Shown here one piece after another: positions 54,607 to 62,943 of a stretch of 64,000 bases of DNA. The stretch comes from Pseudothermotoga thermarum DSM 5069 (GTDB lineage Bacteria; Thermotogota; Thermotogae; Thermotogales; DSM-5069). The stretch lies in the NCBI RefSeq assembly GCF_000217815.1, contig NC_015707.1:1786014-1850013 (forward strand), in the 5' to 3' direction. Every line of letters begins with the position of its first letter. Within the stretch, counting starts at the first letter, position 1. The notes beneath the pieces were generated by a model. That model had not been told where the DNA came from and made no database searches. It saw nothing but the letters and a program-made list of their open reading frames with translations. The translations under genes were made by a program, and so were the position numbers.

Positions 54607-55625
54607 GTTTAAAAATCAAGTGTTTCTTTTCACTCGTATGTTTTTTGTTCTGCACCTGTATTTTGCTAGCATCCTTTACTTACAAAGTTCAAAGCATTCC
54701 AACAGGATACATGAGGATATCCTTCAACGATGGAATTATATGTTTGGTGCGCTCTAAACCAGCATCTGTTTTGGTTTTTGATCAAAGCGGCCAATTTTTG
54801 AGTGAGATAACCTTTAACTTATCTTACCCAGTTTCTGCTGTTCACGTGGCTGGGATGATATACGTTTCCGATTATTATCGTTCCAGCGTTATGGTTTACA
54901 CAATTTTTGGGGCATTTTTGAAAAGAATCGAAGTTGGAAAGTATCCAACCATGGTAAAAGTTTTTCGGGAAAATGTCTACGTTGTATGCTCTGGTGATAG
55001 CACCGTGTACAGGATAAACATTTGGAAAAATGTGGTGGAAGAAAAGCTAACATTTGATAGTCCAACTTTGTATTTTGAACCTTTTCAAGACGAGGTAGTT
55101 TACCTGTACTATTACGACACCGGCAAAACTTTGGAAATCAGGCAAGGTTTGAGAAGGAAAGTTGTAAACCTTCAAAATTTGAAAAATCCTGTCAAATATT
55201 ACCGCGGGGACGAGGGAGAGTATCTTTTGGGATACACCGATGGTATTTTGGTTAAGCTGAACGAAGGAAAGGAAGTATGGAGGGTTAATTTACCGGATTT
55301 TGCACGCGATTTTGTGGTTTTAAATGATTCTTTGGTCGTAACCAGTTTGTTTGAGCCGGTTTTAAGTTTTGTTTCCACAAGGGACGGAAAACTGATCAAA
55401 CAGATTAAATTACCAAACCCAACACATAAAATTTTGTCGGTGGCTGATAAGCTGGTTACACTTAATCATTTACCTGGAGAAGTTTACATCGTAGATCCAA
55501 CAACTGGAAATTTTGAAACGATAAAAGTTGGAGAATACGCAATCGAAATGGTCAAGATCAACGATCAAACTTTTGTCGTTCTTTGCTGTGACAGTGGAGA
55601 GTTGTTCTTTTTCGTCAAATCCTGA
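54603..55625 (+). CDS. membrane-anchored beta-propeller-like protein
   Basis: About 340 residues from TTG 54603 (GGAGG upstream; TTGA overlap with mraY). One N-terminal membrane helix, no convincing lipobox. The rest is repetitive strands of about 40 residues, each with a pattern like FNDGIICLVRSKPASVLVFD, AVHVAGMIYVSDYYRSSVMV and LVTLNHLPGEVYIVDPTTGN, as in NHL/YVTN propellers. Function unknown; location next to mraY hints at the envelope only. Confidence 0.6.
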   Translation: MSLKIKCFFSLVCFLFCTCILLASFTYKVQSIPTGYMRISFNDGIICLVRSKPASVLVFDQSGQFLSEITFNLSYPVSAVHVAGMIYVSDYYRSSVMVYTIFGAFLKRIEVGKYPTMVKVFRENVYVVCSGDSTVYRINIWKNVVEEKLTFDSPTLYFEPFQDEVVYLYYYDTGKTLEIRQGLRRKVVNLQNLKNPVKYYRGDEGEYLLGYTDGILVKLNEGKEVWRVNLPDFARDFVVLNDSLVVTSLFEPVLSFVSTRDGKLIKQIKLPNPTHKILSVADKLVTLNHLPGEVYIVDPTTGNFETIKVGEYAIEMVKINDQTFVVLCCDSGELFFFVKS

Positions 55626-55646
55626 GGGAAAATTCCCTCAGGATTT
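55617..55646. terminator. bidirectional terminator between convergent genes
   Basis: Perfect 14-base inverted repeat (AAATCCTGAGGGAA with its complement, two-base loop). It contains the 3' ends of both the propeller gene and acpP, so it is partly coding on each strand. No long U tract, so efficiency is uncertain. Confidence 0.65.
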
Positions 55647-55877
55647 GGAAAGTATGTAATCTACCACATCTTTTACCGTTGTTATTTTGTCCAAATCTGA
55701 GTCGTCGATTTTAACACCAAAGTTTTCTTCAACAGCCATCACAAGGTCGACCAAATCCAAAGAATCTGCGTTTAGATCATCGATGAGTTTGCTTGTTTCT
55801 TTCACTTCGGATTCTGAAATACCAAGTTTTTCGGCAATGATTTTGGTCACTTTTTCAAGCACTTCTTGTCTGCTCAT
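55638..55877 (-). CDS. acpP: acyl carrier protein
   Basis: 79 residues. The phosphopantetheine serine is in ADSLDLVDLVMAVEE (Ser38-Leu-Asp region), with the acidic helix II typical of fatty acid synthesis ACPs. ATG with GGGAGGG upstream and its own strong promoter; it stands alone rather than in a fab cluster. Confidence 0.95.
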   Translation of the reverse strand: MSRQEVLEKVTKIIAEKLGISESEVKETSKLIDDLNADSLDLVDLVMAVEENFGVKIDDSDLDKITTVKDVVDYILSKS

Positions 55878-55912
55878 TTTTTTCCCTCCCAGTGCATAGT
55901 TGTTTCGCAGCT

Positions 55913-55941
55913 ATTATACAAACCCTTTGAAGATTAGTCAA
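55913..55941 (-). promoter_or_regulatory. promoter of acpP
   Basis: TTGACT (55941-55936) and TATAAT (55918-55913) on the minus strand with a 17-base spacer, about 35 bases before the start codon. Confidence 0.8.
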
Positions 55942-56058
55942 ACAAATCTTAATTTTTGAAAGTAATTTTTAGTGGTCAAACTGAAAGACTTATAAAAATT
56001 CTTATCTAAAGGCGGTTTGTGAGTAGATGATTTGTAAAAAAAAATTGTCGTTTAAACC

Positions 56059-56847
56059 TCAAAAAAGCTTTTCTTCTATCATTTTTCTAAGGGATATGGC
56101 ATTTTTGACCGCTTTGCCACGATAACAGTTGTTGAAGAAGGCGAAAACATCAGAAGTTTCCTTGCTTGCAGTTAATATGTCTTGGGCAAATTTTGAAAGT
56201 TCTGTTTCGTTGTAGTCGTAGTTGTACCTTTCTCCTTCTGGGGCTTCAAACCATTGCTCGTTTCTGCCGTGAAACCTAAAGTAAGCAATCTTCGTCGTCC
56301 AAGCTGGCTTGTAAGGGAAAAGAGCTCTTATCTGAGGTTCGTCAACGACAACGTAAGTTAATTCATATTTTTTCAAAAAGTCAAAGGTAACTTCGTTGTC
56401 CCAGGAGTTATGCCTGAACTCAACTGCCAATGGTTCTTTTATCATCTGTCTGAGGCTTGCAAGGTAATCCATGTTTTGCTCGCTGAATTTGAAACTATAT
56501 GGAAATTGCGCTAAAAAAGCTTTTAATCTTCCTTCTTCCAACATCGGTTGTAAAGCTTGAAAGGTATTTTTTAGATCATCAACTGGAATTTTTTGATTTT
56601 TCCAACCTTCGTGTGTAACCGAAGCAGGTAATTTAACGGCGAAGACAAAATCTGGGGGAGTTCGTCTGAGCATTGAAACGGTTGTTTTATAACTTGGGAG
56701 TCTGTAATAGGTGTAGTTGATTTCTACCGCTTTAAAGCCAAGTACTGCGTAATAATAAGAAAGCATTTCAGAACCTTTTATGTTTTGGGGATAAACCGTT
56801 CCGATCCAATCTTCGAAATGATAACCACTGGTTCCTATGTAAATCAA
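56059..56847 (-). CDS. DUF72 family protein
   Basis: 262 residues: IYIGTSGYHFEDWIGTVYP at the N terminus, VEINYTYYRLPS near 45, FAVKLPASVTHE near 80, LAVEFRHNSW near 145 and YFRFHGRN near 205, the DUF72 TIM-barrel family. Biochemical role unknown. TTG start with GGTGAT six bases upstream, back to back with nfo. Confidence 0.88.
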   Translation of the reverse strand: MIYIGTSGYHFEDWIGTVYPQNIKGSEMLSYYYAVLGFKAVEINYTYYRLPSYKTTVSMLRRTPPDFVFAVKLPASVTHEGWKNQKIPVDDLKNTFQALQPMLEEGRLKAFLAQFPYSFKFSEQNMDYLASLRQMIKEPLAVEFRHNSWDNEVTFDFLKKYELTYVVVDEPQIRALFPYKPAWTTKIAYFRFHGRNEQWFEAPEGERYNYDYNETELSKFAQDILTASKETSDVFAFFNNCYRGKAVKNAISLRKMIEEKLF

Positions 56848-56892
56848 ATTCCATCACCAAAGTTTATGTTATCATCAATTCGGTGATCGGTG

Positions 56893-57747
56893 ATGGTGAA
56901 AGTGGGAGCTCATATGCCAATCGCTTTAGGTTTTGAAAAGGTACCGAAGTTGACAGTTGAAGTTGGAGGAAATGCCTTTCAAATTTTTCCCCACAGTCCA
57001 AGAACTTGGACTGCAAAAATTCCTGACAAGAAAGTTTGCAATCAATTCAAAGCCGAGATGGAAAAATATGGTATATCCTTCGATGCGGCTTTTTGCCATA
57101 CCGGTTATCTGATAAACCTTGCAAGCCCAAGGGAAGATGTGTGGAAAAAATCCGTTGAATTGTTCATACTCGAAGGGAAAATATGTCAAGCTTTGGGGAT
57201 AAAGTATCTCAACGTTCATCCTGGAAGCCATCTTGGTTTTGGAATAGAAGTTGGCATTGACAACATCGTTAAAGCTTTGGATTTGTTCCTTCAACAGGTG
57301 AAGGATGTTTTTGTGCTTCTTGAAAACACATCACCAAAAGGTGGAAACATTGGATACAACTTTTCACAGATGAAATCGATTTTAAGCAAAGTATCAGATC
57401 CTTCGAGAATAATGCTCACTTACGATACGTGTCATGGTTTTGATTCAGGTTACGACATAACGAACAAAGACGGGGTAAGAAAACTCTTAGACGAGATAGA
57501 TAAAGAAGTAGGTTTTTGGCGCGTGAAGATGATTCATTTGAACGATTCAAAGGCACCACTTGGAAAACCAATGGATCGGCATGAAAACATAGGAAAAGGC
57601 ACCATAGGAATTGATGGATTCAAATGTTTCTTGAGCTTTGAGGAAATTAGGGCAATTCCGCTTATCCTTGAAACTCCACAGGAAGAAGATATGTACCGCA
57701 AAGAGATAGCTTTGATCAAATCTTTGGTTGGAGAGATGCAAGCTTGA
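56893..57747 (+). CDS. nfo: endonuclease IV (AP endonuclease)
   Basis: 284 residues from ATG 56893. VGAHMPIALGF, NAFQIFPHSPRTW, FCHTGYLINLASP, YLNVHPGSHLGFG, LLENTSPKGGNIG, YDTCHGFDSGYD and MIHLNDSKAPLG provide the zinc ligands in order. Cuts abasic sites in base excision repair. The stop overlaps the start of rqcH. Confidence 0.95.
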   Translation: MVKVGAHMPIALGFEKVPKLTVEVGGNAFQIFPHSPRTWTAKIPDKKVCNQFKAEMEKYGISFDAAFCHTGYLINLASPREDVWKKSVELFILEGKICQALGIKYLNVHPGSHLGFGIEVGIDNIVKALDLFLQQVKDVFVLLENTSPKGGNIGYNFSQMKSILSKVSDPSRIMLTYDTCHGFDSGYDITNKDGVRKLLDEIDKEVGFWRVKMIHLNDSKAPLGKPMDRHENIGKGTIGIDGFKCFLSFEEIRAIPLILETPQEEDMYRKEIALIKSLVGEMQA

Positions 57748-59408
57748 TAGACGGTTTTGTACTTAGAAAAGTAACCGATGAACTTCAAAGCTTGAGATCA
57801 GAGCGACTTAGGCAAATTTATCAGTATGAGAAATTTGTTTTATACCTTTACTTTGAAAGTTCGGTTGTTAGAATCTGTTTGCAACCGTTGCTGCAACATG
57901 TTTGTTTAACGCAGAAAGAAGACTTTTCAGATCATCATCCTTCGAATTTCGTGATGCTTCTTCGCTCAAGGTTGAGAAATGGGAAACTCATCGAAATTGA
58001 CCAGCACGAGCTTGACAGGATATTGTTTTTCACGATCGACAAAATAGACGAAGTAGGCCAAAGGCACGAGTACAAACTTTACGTTGAACTTTTTGGTACG
58101 CACAGCAATCTTGTTCTTGTGGAAGATGGCATTGTGATCGACTGTTTTAGGGAAGTGAAAAGCACTGCAAGACAAGTTGTCAAAGGTGAGCCTTATACGC
58201 TTCCGACTAGAAGTTTAAATCCACTGAAAATTGATTATGCGGATTTTCAGTTGAGTTCTTTCGAAAAGGTCTCTAAGTACATTCAAAGCACTTTTTACGG
58301 TTTTTCAAAGATACTTGTCAACGAAATTTTGCATCGAGCAGGAGTAAGTGATCTTCCAATTTCTGCACTTTCAGAAAAGGAGAAAGCCTTGTTGAAACAC
58401 GCTTTCTTTTCCATAATCGACGACTTCTATAAATCTCAAGTTTGCGTTTACTCGTTGGAAGAAAAGTTTATACTTTCCTGCATACCTTTGACCATGCCTT
58501 TTGCAAGAAAATTGAAATGTTTCGAAAGCCCTTCAGCTGCTGTTGATGGACTTTACCAAATAGAATCAAAAAGGCAAAAGGCAAAGAAACTTTCTGAAGA
58601 ACTCAGAAAAGCCGTTGAGGATATGATTCAAAAGGAGGAGAAATTGATCGAATCAGTTGAGAATGAGATTAAAGAGTGTGAAAAGATGAATGAATACTTC
58701 AAATTTGGAGAATTGTTGAAATATGCATCCGAATCGGATAGACAAGGCGATCAGGCGCTTGTTTTTGATTGGTACACTGGTCAAAAGGTTTGTATTCCTC
58801 TTGTTAAAGGTAAATCAGTTAAGGAAAGCTCGCAGCATTACTTTGAGTTGTATAAGAAAATGAAGGAAAAATTACCTGTACTTAAGGCAAAATTAGATCG
58901 AGCGAAGTCAAGATTAGATTACCTAAAAAATTTGAAAAAACAAATAGAATCGAGCGAAGATTTAGAAGTACTTGAAGGTATAAAAGAAGAGCTTTTTCCG
59001 CAGAAAAAAAGAAGTGATCAACGCGCTGAGGATAAACCTGGATTTAGAATTTTCCAATATGAAGGATTCACGATAGTGGTTGGCAGAAACAACAAGCAGA
59101 ACGATGAGCTGGTTAGAAAATCCAGCAGCAAAGATATATGGTTGCATGCTCAAGGAATCCCTGGAGCACATGTGGTGATAAAGGTACAAGACAAAGTTCC
59201 TCCAGAATCTGTGATACGTTTTGCCGCTGGTCTTGCAGCTTATTATTCCAACGCTCGTTATTCCAGCAATGTTCCTGTCGATTACACTGAAGTAAAAAAC
59301 GTTTACAAACCAAAAGGATTTCCACCGGGTAAAGTTTTGTACACGAATTTCAGCACAGTGTTTGTAGATCCGCTGAGCGTTGAACAGTTTGTTCAAAAGG
59401 CAGATTAA
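57744..59408 (+). CDS. rqcH: NFACT / RqcH-family ribosome quality control factor
   Basis: 554 residues. NFACT-N domain (IDGFVLRKVTDELQSL; FVMLLRSRLRNGKLIEID), a long central coiled coil (about 275-430) and the NFACT-R domain (FTIVVGRNNKQNDELVRKSS; DIWLHAQGIPGAHVVIK) at 440-530. RqcH binds stalled 50S subunits and directs alanine tailing. TTG start overlapping nfo. Confidence 0.9.
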   Translation: MIDGFVLRKVTDELQSLRSERLRQIYQYEKFVLYLYFESSVVRICLQPLLQHVCLTQKEDFSDHHPSNFVMLLRSRLRNGKLIEIDQHELDRILFFTIDKIDEVGQRHEYKLYVELFGTHSNLVLVEDGIVIDCFREVKSTARQVVKGEPYTLPTRSLNPLKIDYADFQLSSFEKVSKYIQSTFYGFSKILVNEILHRAGVSDLPISALSEKEKALLKHAFFSIIDDFYKSQVCVYSLEEKFILSCIPLTMPFARKLKCFESPSAAVDGLYQIESKRQKAKKLSEELRKAVEDMIQKEEKLIESVENEIKECEKMNEYFKFGELLKYASESDRQGDQALVFDWYTGQKVCIPLVKGKSVKESSQHYFELYKKMKEKLPVLKAKLDRAKSRLDYLKNLKKQIESSEDLEVLEGIKEELFPQKKRSDQRAEDKPGFRIFQYEGFTIVVGRNNKQNDELVRKSSSKDIWLHAQGIPGAHVVIKVQDKVPPESVIRFAAGLAAYYSNARYSSNVPVDYTEVKNVYKPKGFPPGKVLYTNFSTVFVDPLSVEQFVQKAD

Positions 59409-59411
59409 CAC

Positions 59412-59600
59412 GGAGTGACTTCTTCCTATTCCTTAAAAGGAATAGGCTTCCTGCTTCATCGCATTTTCCTGCTCCACAGGCTTTACTTCGGGCTGGTCCG
59501 ACCCTAGGGCTTGATTCAGCTTCAAGCCAAAACAACTATGCCAAACAATTGCAGTTTAAAATCAATCCATTCATCACAATCCCTTGAAAGGGATGTGCTT
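59412..59600 (-). mobile_element. relic of an IS200/IS605-type element (TnpB 3' end plus hairpins)
   Basis: On the minus strand the frame ending at about 59430 reads PEVKPVEQENAMKQEAYSF then stop, like C termini of TnpB/OrfB, and the next bases (CACTCC of the right end) fit this family's end. Two palindromes are present: CCTATTCCTT/AAGGAATAGG at 59426-59447 and ATCCCTT/AAGGGAT at 59579-59594, like subterminal hairpins. Everything else of the element is missing. The rest of 59409-59786 has no other gene. Confidence 0.5.
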
Positions 59601-59719
59601 TCTGGCTAAATTTCTGTAATTTTATAGAAAAATCCAAAAAATTTAAGCCTTTTGAGACAAATTACACCCGAAATTTCTCCAAATTGTTTGTTTAATCTCC
59701 CTCAATCACTTATTTACTT

Positions 59720-59753
59720 TGATTTACAACCACTCCACATTGTGATAAAATAT
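59720..59753 (+). promoter_or_regulatory. promoter of the DUF4912-GH57-por genes
   Basis: TTTACA and TAAAAT with a 17-base spacer, about 40 bases upstream of the DUF4912 start; a further TATAAA lies closer. Moderate match. Confidence 0.4.
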
Positions 59754-59786
59754 TTTGTAAACCTTGTATAAAGGAGGCGTCAAAAA

Positions 59787-60470
59787 ATGACGCGAAAAGA
59801 GATTCTCGATTTTTTATCATCCCAGCCGTCCATCCAATCTGCGAAAGCCTTTGCAAAAAAGCTCGGATTGAAAGTGAAAAAGCGCATGAAAAAACAAGAA
59901 GTTTACAAGATGCTTTATCAATACGCTGATTCCCTGAAGGAAGAAGAAAAACCAGATTTCTCGCAACCTGTTCAGCAAGAAGGTGTTCAAGATATTCCAA
60001 CCTCTTATGGTTCAGATCGACTCGTTTTGCTCGCAGTTAATCCATATTTGGTCCATGTGTTTTGGGATCTATCTTTTTCCACGTACGAGAAACTTGCAAA
60101 AACAGGAAACGTTGTACTTAGACTTTACGATGTAACGTTCATTATTTTTGATGGAACAAATGCTCACAGAATTTTTGAAGCGGGAGTTCACCTAGACATG
60201 TGCAAAAACTATTATTTCAAAGTTCCAATGGCAAATGCCGATTATTTAGCGGAATTGGGTTATAAAAAAGATAATGGGGAATTTATCCCTGTACTTCGGT
60301 CAAACATATGTAGAACTCCATCCGCTTTTCCATCTTCTTCAGATAGACAAAGGTGGTATGTACGAGGAAAACCACAGATTGTAACGATTGGTGAGGTTTT
60401 GATCAAACCAGTTGAGAAAATAAGCGCTGTTGGAGGATCTTTTGAAGAGACTCTTTCAGGGAGGAGATAA
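59787..60470 (+). CDS. DUF4912 domain protein
   Basis: 227 residues: a basic N-terminal SAP-like helical part (MTRKEILDFLSSQPSIQSAK; LGLKVKKRMKKQEVYKMLYQ), then the DUF4912 domain (DRLVLLAVNPYLVHVFWDLS; NYYFKVPMANADYLAELGYK; RSNICRTPSA). It precedes the GH57 enzyme by three bases and is presumably cotranslated; a role in glycogen or glycan handling is only inferred. Confidence 0.85.
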   Translation: MTRKEILDFLSSQPSIQSAKAFAKKLGLKVKKRMKKQEVYKMLYQYADSLKEEEKPDFSQPVQQEGVQDIPTSYGSDRLVLLAVNPYLVHVFWDLSFSTYEKLAKTGNVVLRLYDVTFIIFDGTNAHRIFEAGVHLDMCKNYYFKVPMANADYLAELGYKKDNGEFIPVLRSNICRTPSAFPSSSDRQRWYVRGKPQIVTIGEVLIKPVEKISAVGGSFEETLSGRR

Positions 60471-60473
60471 AAG

Positions 60474-62054
60474 ATGAAAGGATATTTTTGCCTAGTTTTA
60501 CACACTCATCTTCCATACGTTCATCATCCTGAGTACGAAGAGTTTCTTGAAGAAAGGTGGTTTTTCGAAGCAATTAATGAAACTTACATACCTCTTTTGA
60601 TGGTTTTTGATCGATTGGCTGAAAAGAAAATACCATTCAAAATCACCGTTTCATTGACTCCTCCTTTACTTGAAATGATGAGTGAGAAAAATCTTTCAGA
60701 AAAATTTGTCAAGCATACAAAGAAATTGATCGAACTTTGTGAGAAAGAACTGAATTATGTGAAGAGTTCAGAAGAGAAACAATTGGCGATGTTCTACAAA
60801 AAGAGGTTTGAAGATAACCTTCAGTACTATGAGTCTCTCTCTGAAAATCTAATCGAGGGTTTTAAAAAACATGCCACAGCTGGAAATTTGGAGCTTATAA
60901 CTTGTAACGCAACGCACGCTTATCTTCCATTACTGCAGCACGACAAAAGATCTGTTGAAATTCAAGTGAAAGTTGGAGTGGAGGCTTTTAAACAAAGAGT
61001 TGGATACAACCCGAGGGGTATATGGCTTGCAGAATGTGGATATTATCCAGGCTTAGATGAAATCCTATCAAAATACGGTTTGAAATTTTTCTTCGTTGAT
61101 TCACACGCCTTTTGGTATGCCGATGAAAAACCAAAGTTTGGGGTTTACAGACCCATTATGACATCATTTGGAATTTTTGCGCTTGCCAGGGATCCAGAAT
61201 CCAGCGAGCAGGTTTGGAGCGCAACCTTGGGATATCCAGGTGATGGAAGGTACAGGGAATTTTACAGAGACATCGGTTATGATAGAGAGTATGAATACAT
61301 AAAACCCTACATAGACCCATCTGGAGTCAGGGTCAACACTGGAATAAAGTATCACAAAATAACATCAAGGGAAACTCCTCTTGATAAAAAAGAATTTTAC
61401 AACCGTTTCGAGGCTCTTAAAGCAGCTGAAGAACATGCAGAAGATTTCTTAAAAAAGAAAATTCATCAAGTCGAAAGACTTTTCAACATCTTTGGCGAAC
61501 CACCGTTGATTGTAGCACCTTTCGATACAGAACTTTTTGGACATTGGTGGTTTGAAGGTCCAGAGTTCATAGAAGCTTTTTTCACAAAAATGGCAGAAAC
61601 CCGCGTTTTAAAACCGCTTACAGCTTTGGAAGCAATTGAAAAATATGATTCTTATCAAATTTTAACTCCCGCTGAATCTTCCTGGGGCAACGGTGGTTAT
61701 CACGAAACTTGGTTGAACGGAAAAAACGATTGGATTCAATTGCATATAAAAGAACTTTCTGAAAGGCTTTACAAGCACATTGATAATTTTAGGAATGAAA
61801 CAGATCCCTTGAAATTTAGACTTCTCAACCAAATGCTAAGAGAAGTCCTTCTACTTCAATCCAGTGATTGGCCTTTCTTGATCACAACCGGTACAGCTGA
61901 GGAATATGCGGTTAACAGAATCAAAACACATGTGAAAAGATTTTTAGATTTGGAAAAGCAGCTTTTGGAGGATAATATAGATGAAGCGTATTTAACAAAG
62001 GTTGAGTCCATTGATTCAATCTTTCCTTGGTTGGATTTTAGAATTCATAGTTAA
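60474..62054 (+). CDS. GH57 1,4-alpha-glucan branching enzyme
   Basis: 526 residues. Nucleophile Glu187 in GIWLAECGYYPG and acid/base Asp351 in APFDTELFGHWWFEG; LVLHTHLPYVHHPEYEEF at the start and the C-terminal helical domain with LQSSDWPFLITTGTAEEYA. Forms alpha-1,6 branches in glycogen-like glucan. ATG start. Downstream genes are porGDA, the same order as expected in Thermotogales. Confidence 0.9.
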   Translation: MKGYFCLVLHTHLPYVHHPEYEEFLEERWFFEAINETYIPLLMVFDRLAEKKIPFKITVSLTPPLLEMMSEKNLSEKFVKHTKKLIELCEKELNYVKSSEEKQLAMFYKKRFEDNLQYYESLSENLIEGFKKHATAGNLELITCNATHAYLPLLQHDKRSVEIQVKVGVEAFKQRVGYNPRGIWLAECGYYPGLDEILSKYGLKFFFVDSHAFWYADEKPKFGVYRPIMTSFGIFALARDPESSEQVWSATLGYPGDGRYREFYRDIGYDREYEYIKPYIDPSGVRVNTGIKYHKITSRETPLDKKEFYNRFEALKAAEEHAEDFLKKKIHQVERLFNIFGEPPLIVAPFDTELFGHWWFEGPEFIEAFFTKMAETRVLKPLTALEAIEKYDSYQILTPAESSWGNGGYHETWLNGKNDWIQLHIKELSERLYKHIDNFRNETDPLKFRLLNQMLREVLLLQSSDWPFLITTGTAEEYAVNRIKTHVKRFLDLEKQLLEDNIDEAYLTKVESIDSIFPWLDFRIHS

Positions 62055-62072
62055 AAGAAAGGAGGATTAAAG

Positions 62073-62645
62073 GTGCCAGCAAAATATTTCGAAGTCAGAT
62101 GGCATTCAAGGGCTGGACAAGGCGCCAAAAGTGCTGCTCAACTTTTAGCCGAAGCAGTCCTTGATATGGGAAAGTACGCGCAAGCTTTTCCAGAGTATGG
62201 TGCAGAAAGATCTGGTGCACCCATGAGAGCTTTCAACAGAATCAGTGACGAAAAAATCACAGTACATTCTGCAGTTGAAAATCCGGATGTCGTCGTGGTA
62301 ATCGATGATACCTTGCTCTCACCTGCTGTTGTTGTGGGTTTGAAAAAAGAAGGCGTTTTGATAGTCAACACCGCACATCCTATAGAATTTGTGAGAAAGA
62401 AAACAGGTTTTGAAGGGAAAATATGCATTGTGAGAGCAACTGATATTGCGTTAGAAGAACTCAAAAGGGGTATTCCAAATACGGTGATGCTCGGAACTAT
62501 CGCTAGAGTTACTGGGCTTATAACCCTAGAAACAGCAGCCCAGAGGATAAGAGAGATGTTCGAAAGAAAATTACCCGAAGAAATGATTCAAGCAAACTTG
62601 AGAGCACTGAAGCGAGGTTACGAGGAGGTGACTTGCAGTGGCTGA
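62073..62645 (+). CDS. porG: pyruvate:ferredoxin oxidoreductase gamma subunit
   Basis: 190 residues: RWHSRAGQGAKSAAQLLAEA, AQAFPEYGAERSGAPMRAFN and LLSPAVVVGLKKEGVLIVNT define the gamma subunit, which helps bind coenzyme A in the four-subunit enzyme. GTG start with GGAGGA upstream. Overlaps porD by eight bases. Confidence 0.95.
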   Translation: MPAKYFEVRWHSRAGQGAKSAAQLLAEAVLDMGKYAQAFPEYGAERSGAPMRAFNRISDEKITVHSAVENPDVVVVIDDTLLSPAVVVGLKKEGVLIVNTAHPIEFVRKKTGFEGKICIVRATDIALEELKRGIPNTVMLGTIARVTGLITLETAAQRIREMFERKLPEEMIQANLRALKRGYEEVTCSG

Positions 62646-62940
62646 ACTTAAGGGGTGGAAGGAACTGCCAATAGCTGGTCTAGTCATAGAACCTGGCACA
62701 GCTAGAAAATATAAAACTGGTGATTGGAGAGTCAAAAGACCTGTTTATGATAGATCAAAATGTATCGATTGCATGATGTGCTGGTTCTATTGTCCAGATC
62801 AAGCGATAATCCAAGAGAATGCTGTGATGAAGGGAATAAATTATTTCTATTGCAAAGGTTGTGGAGTTTGTGCAAACGTTTGCCCAAAGAAAGCTATCGA
62901 GATGAGACCAGAGACAGAGTTTATAACCAAGGAGGAATGA
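62638..62940 (+). CDS. porD: pyruvate:ferredoxin oxidoreductase delta subunit
   Basis: 100-residue ferredoxin with two [4Fe-4S] motifs: CIDCMMCWFYCP and CKGCGVCANVCP. Passes electrons from the TPP-bearing beta subunit to ferredoxin. GTG start with GGAGGTG upstream. Confidence 0.95.
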   Translation: MAELKGWKELPIAGLVIEPGTARKYKTGDWRVKRPVYDRSKCIDCMMCWFYCPDQAIIQENAVMKGINYFYCKGCGVCANVCPKKAIEMRPETEFITKEE

Positions 62941-62943
62941 GAA

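Noticed and set aside
59350-59535. A small minus-strand protein at the rqcH end
   Set aside because: It is an alternative frame through the IS relic; the TnpB-like C terminus lies in another frame.
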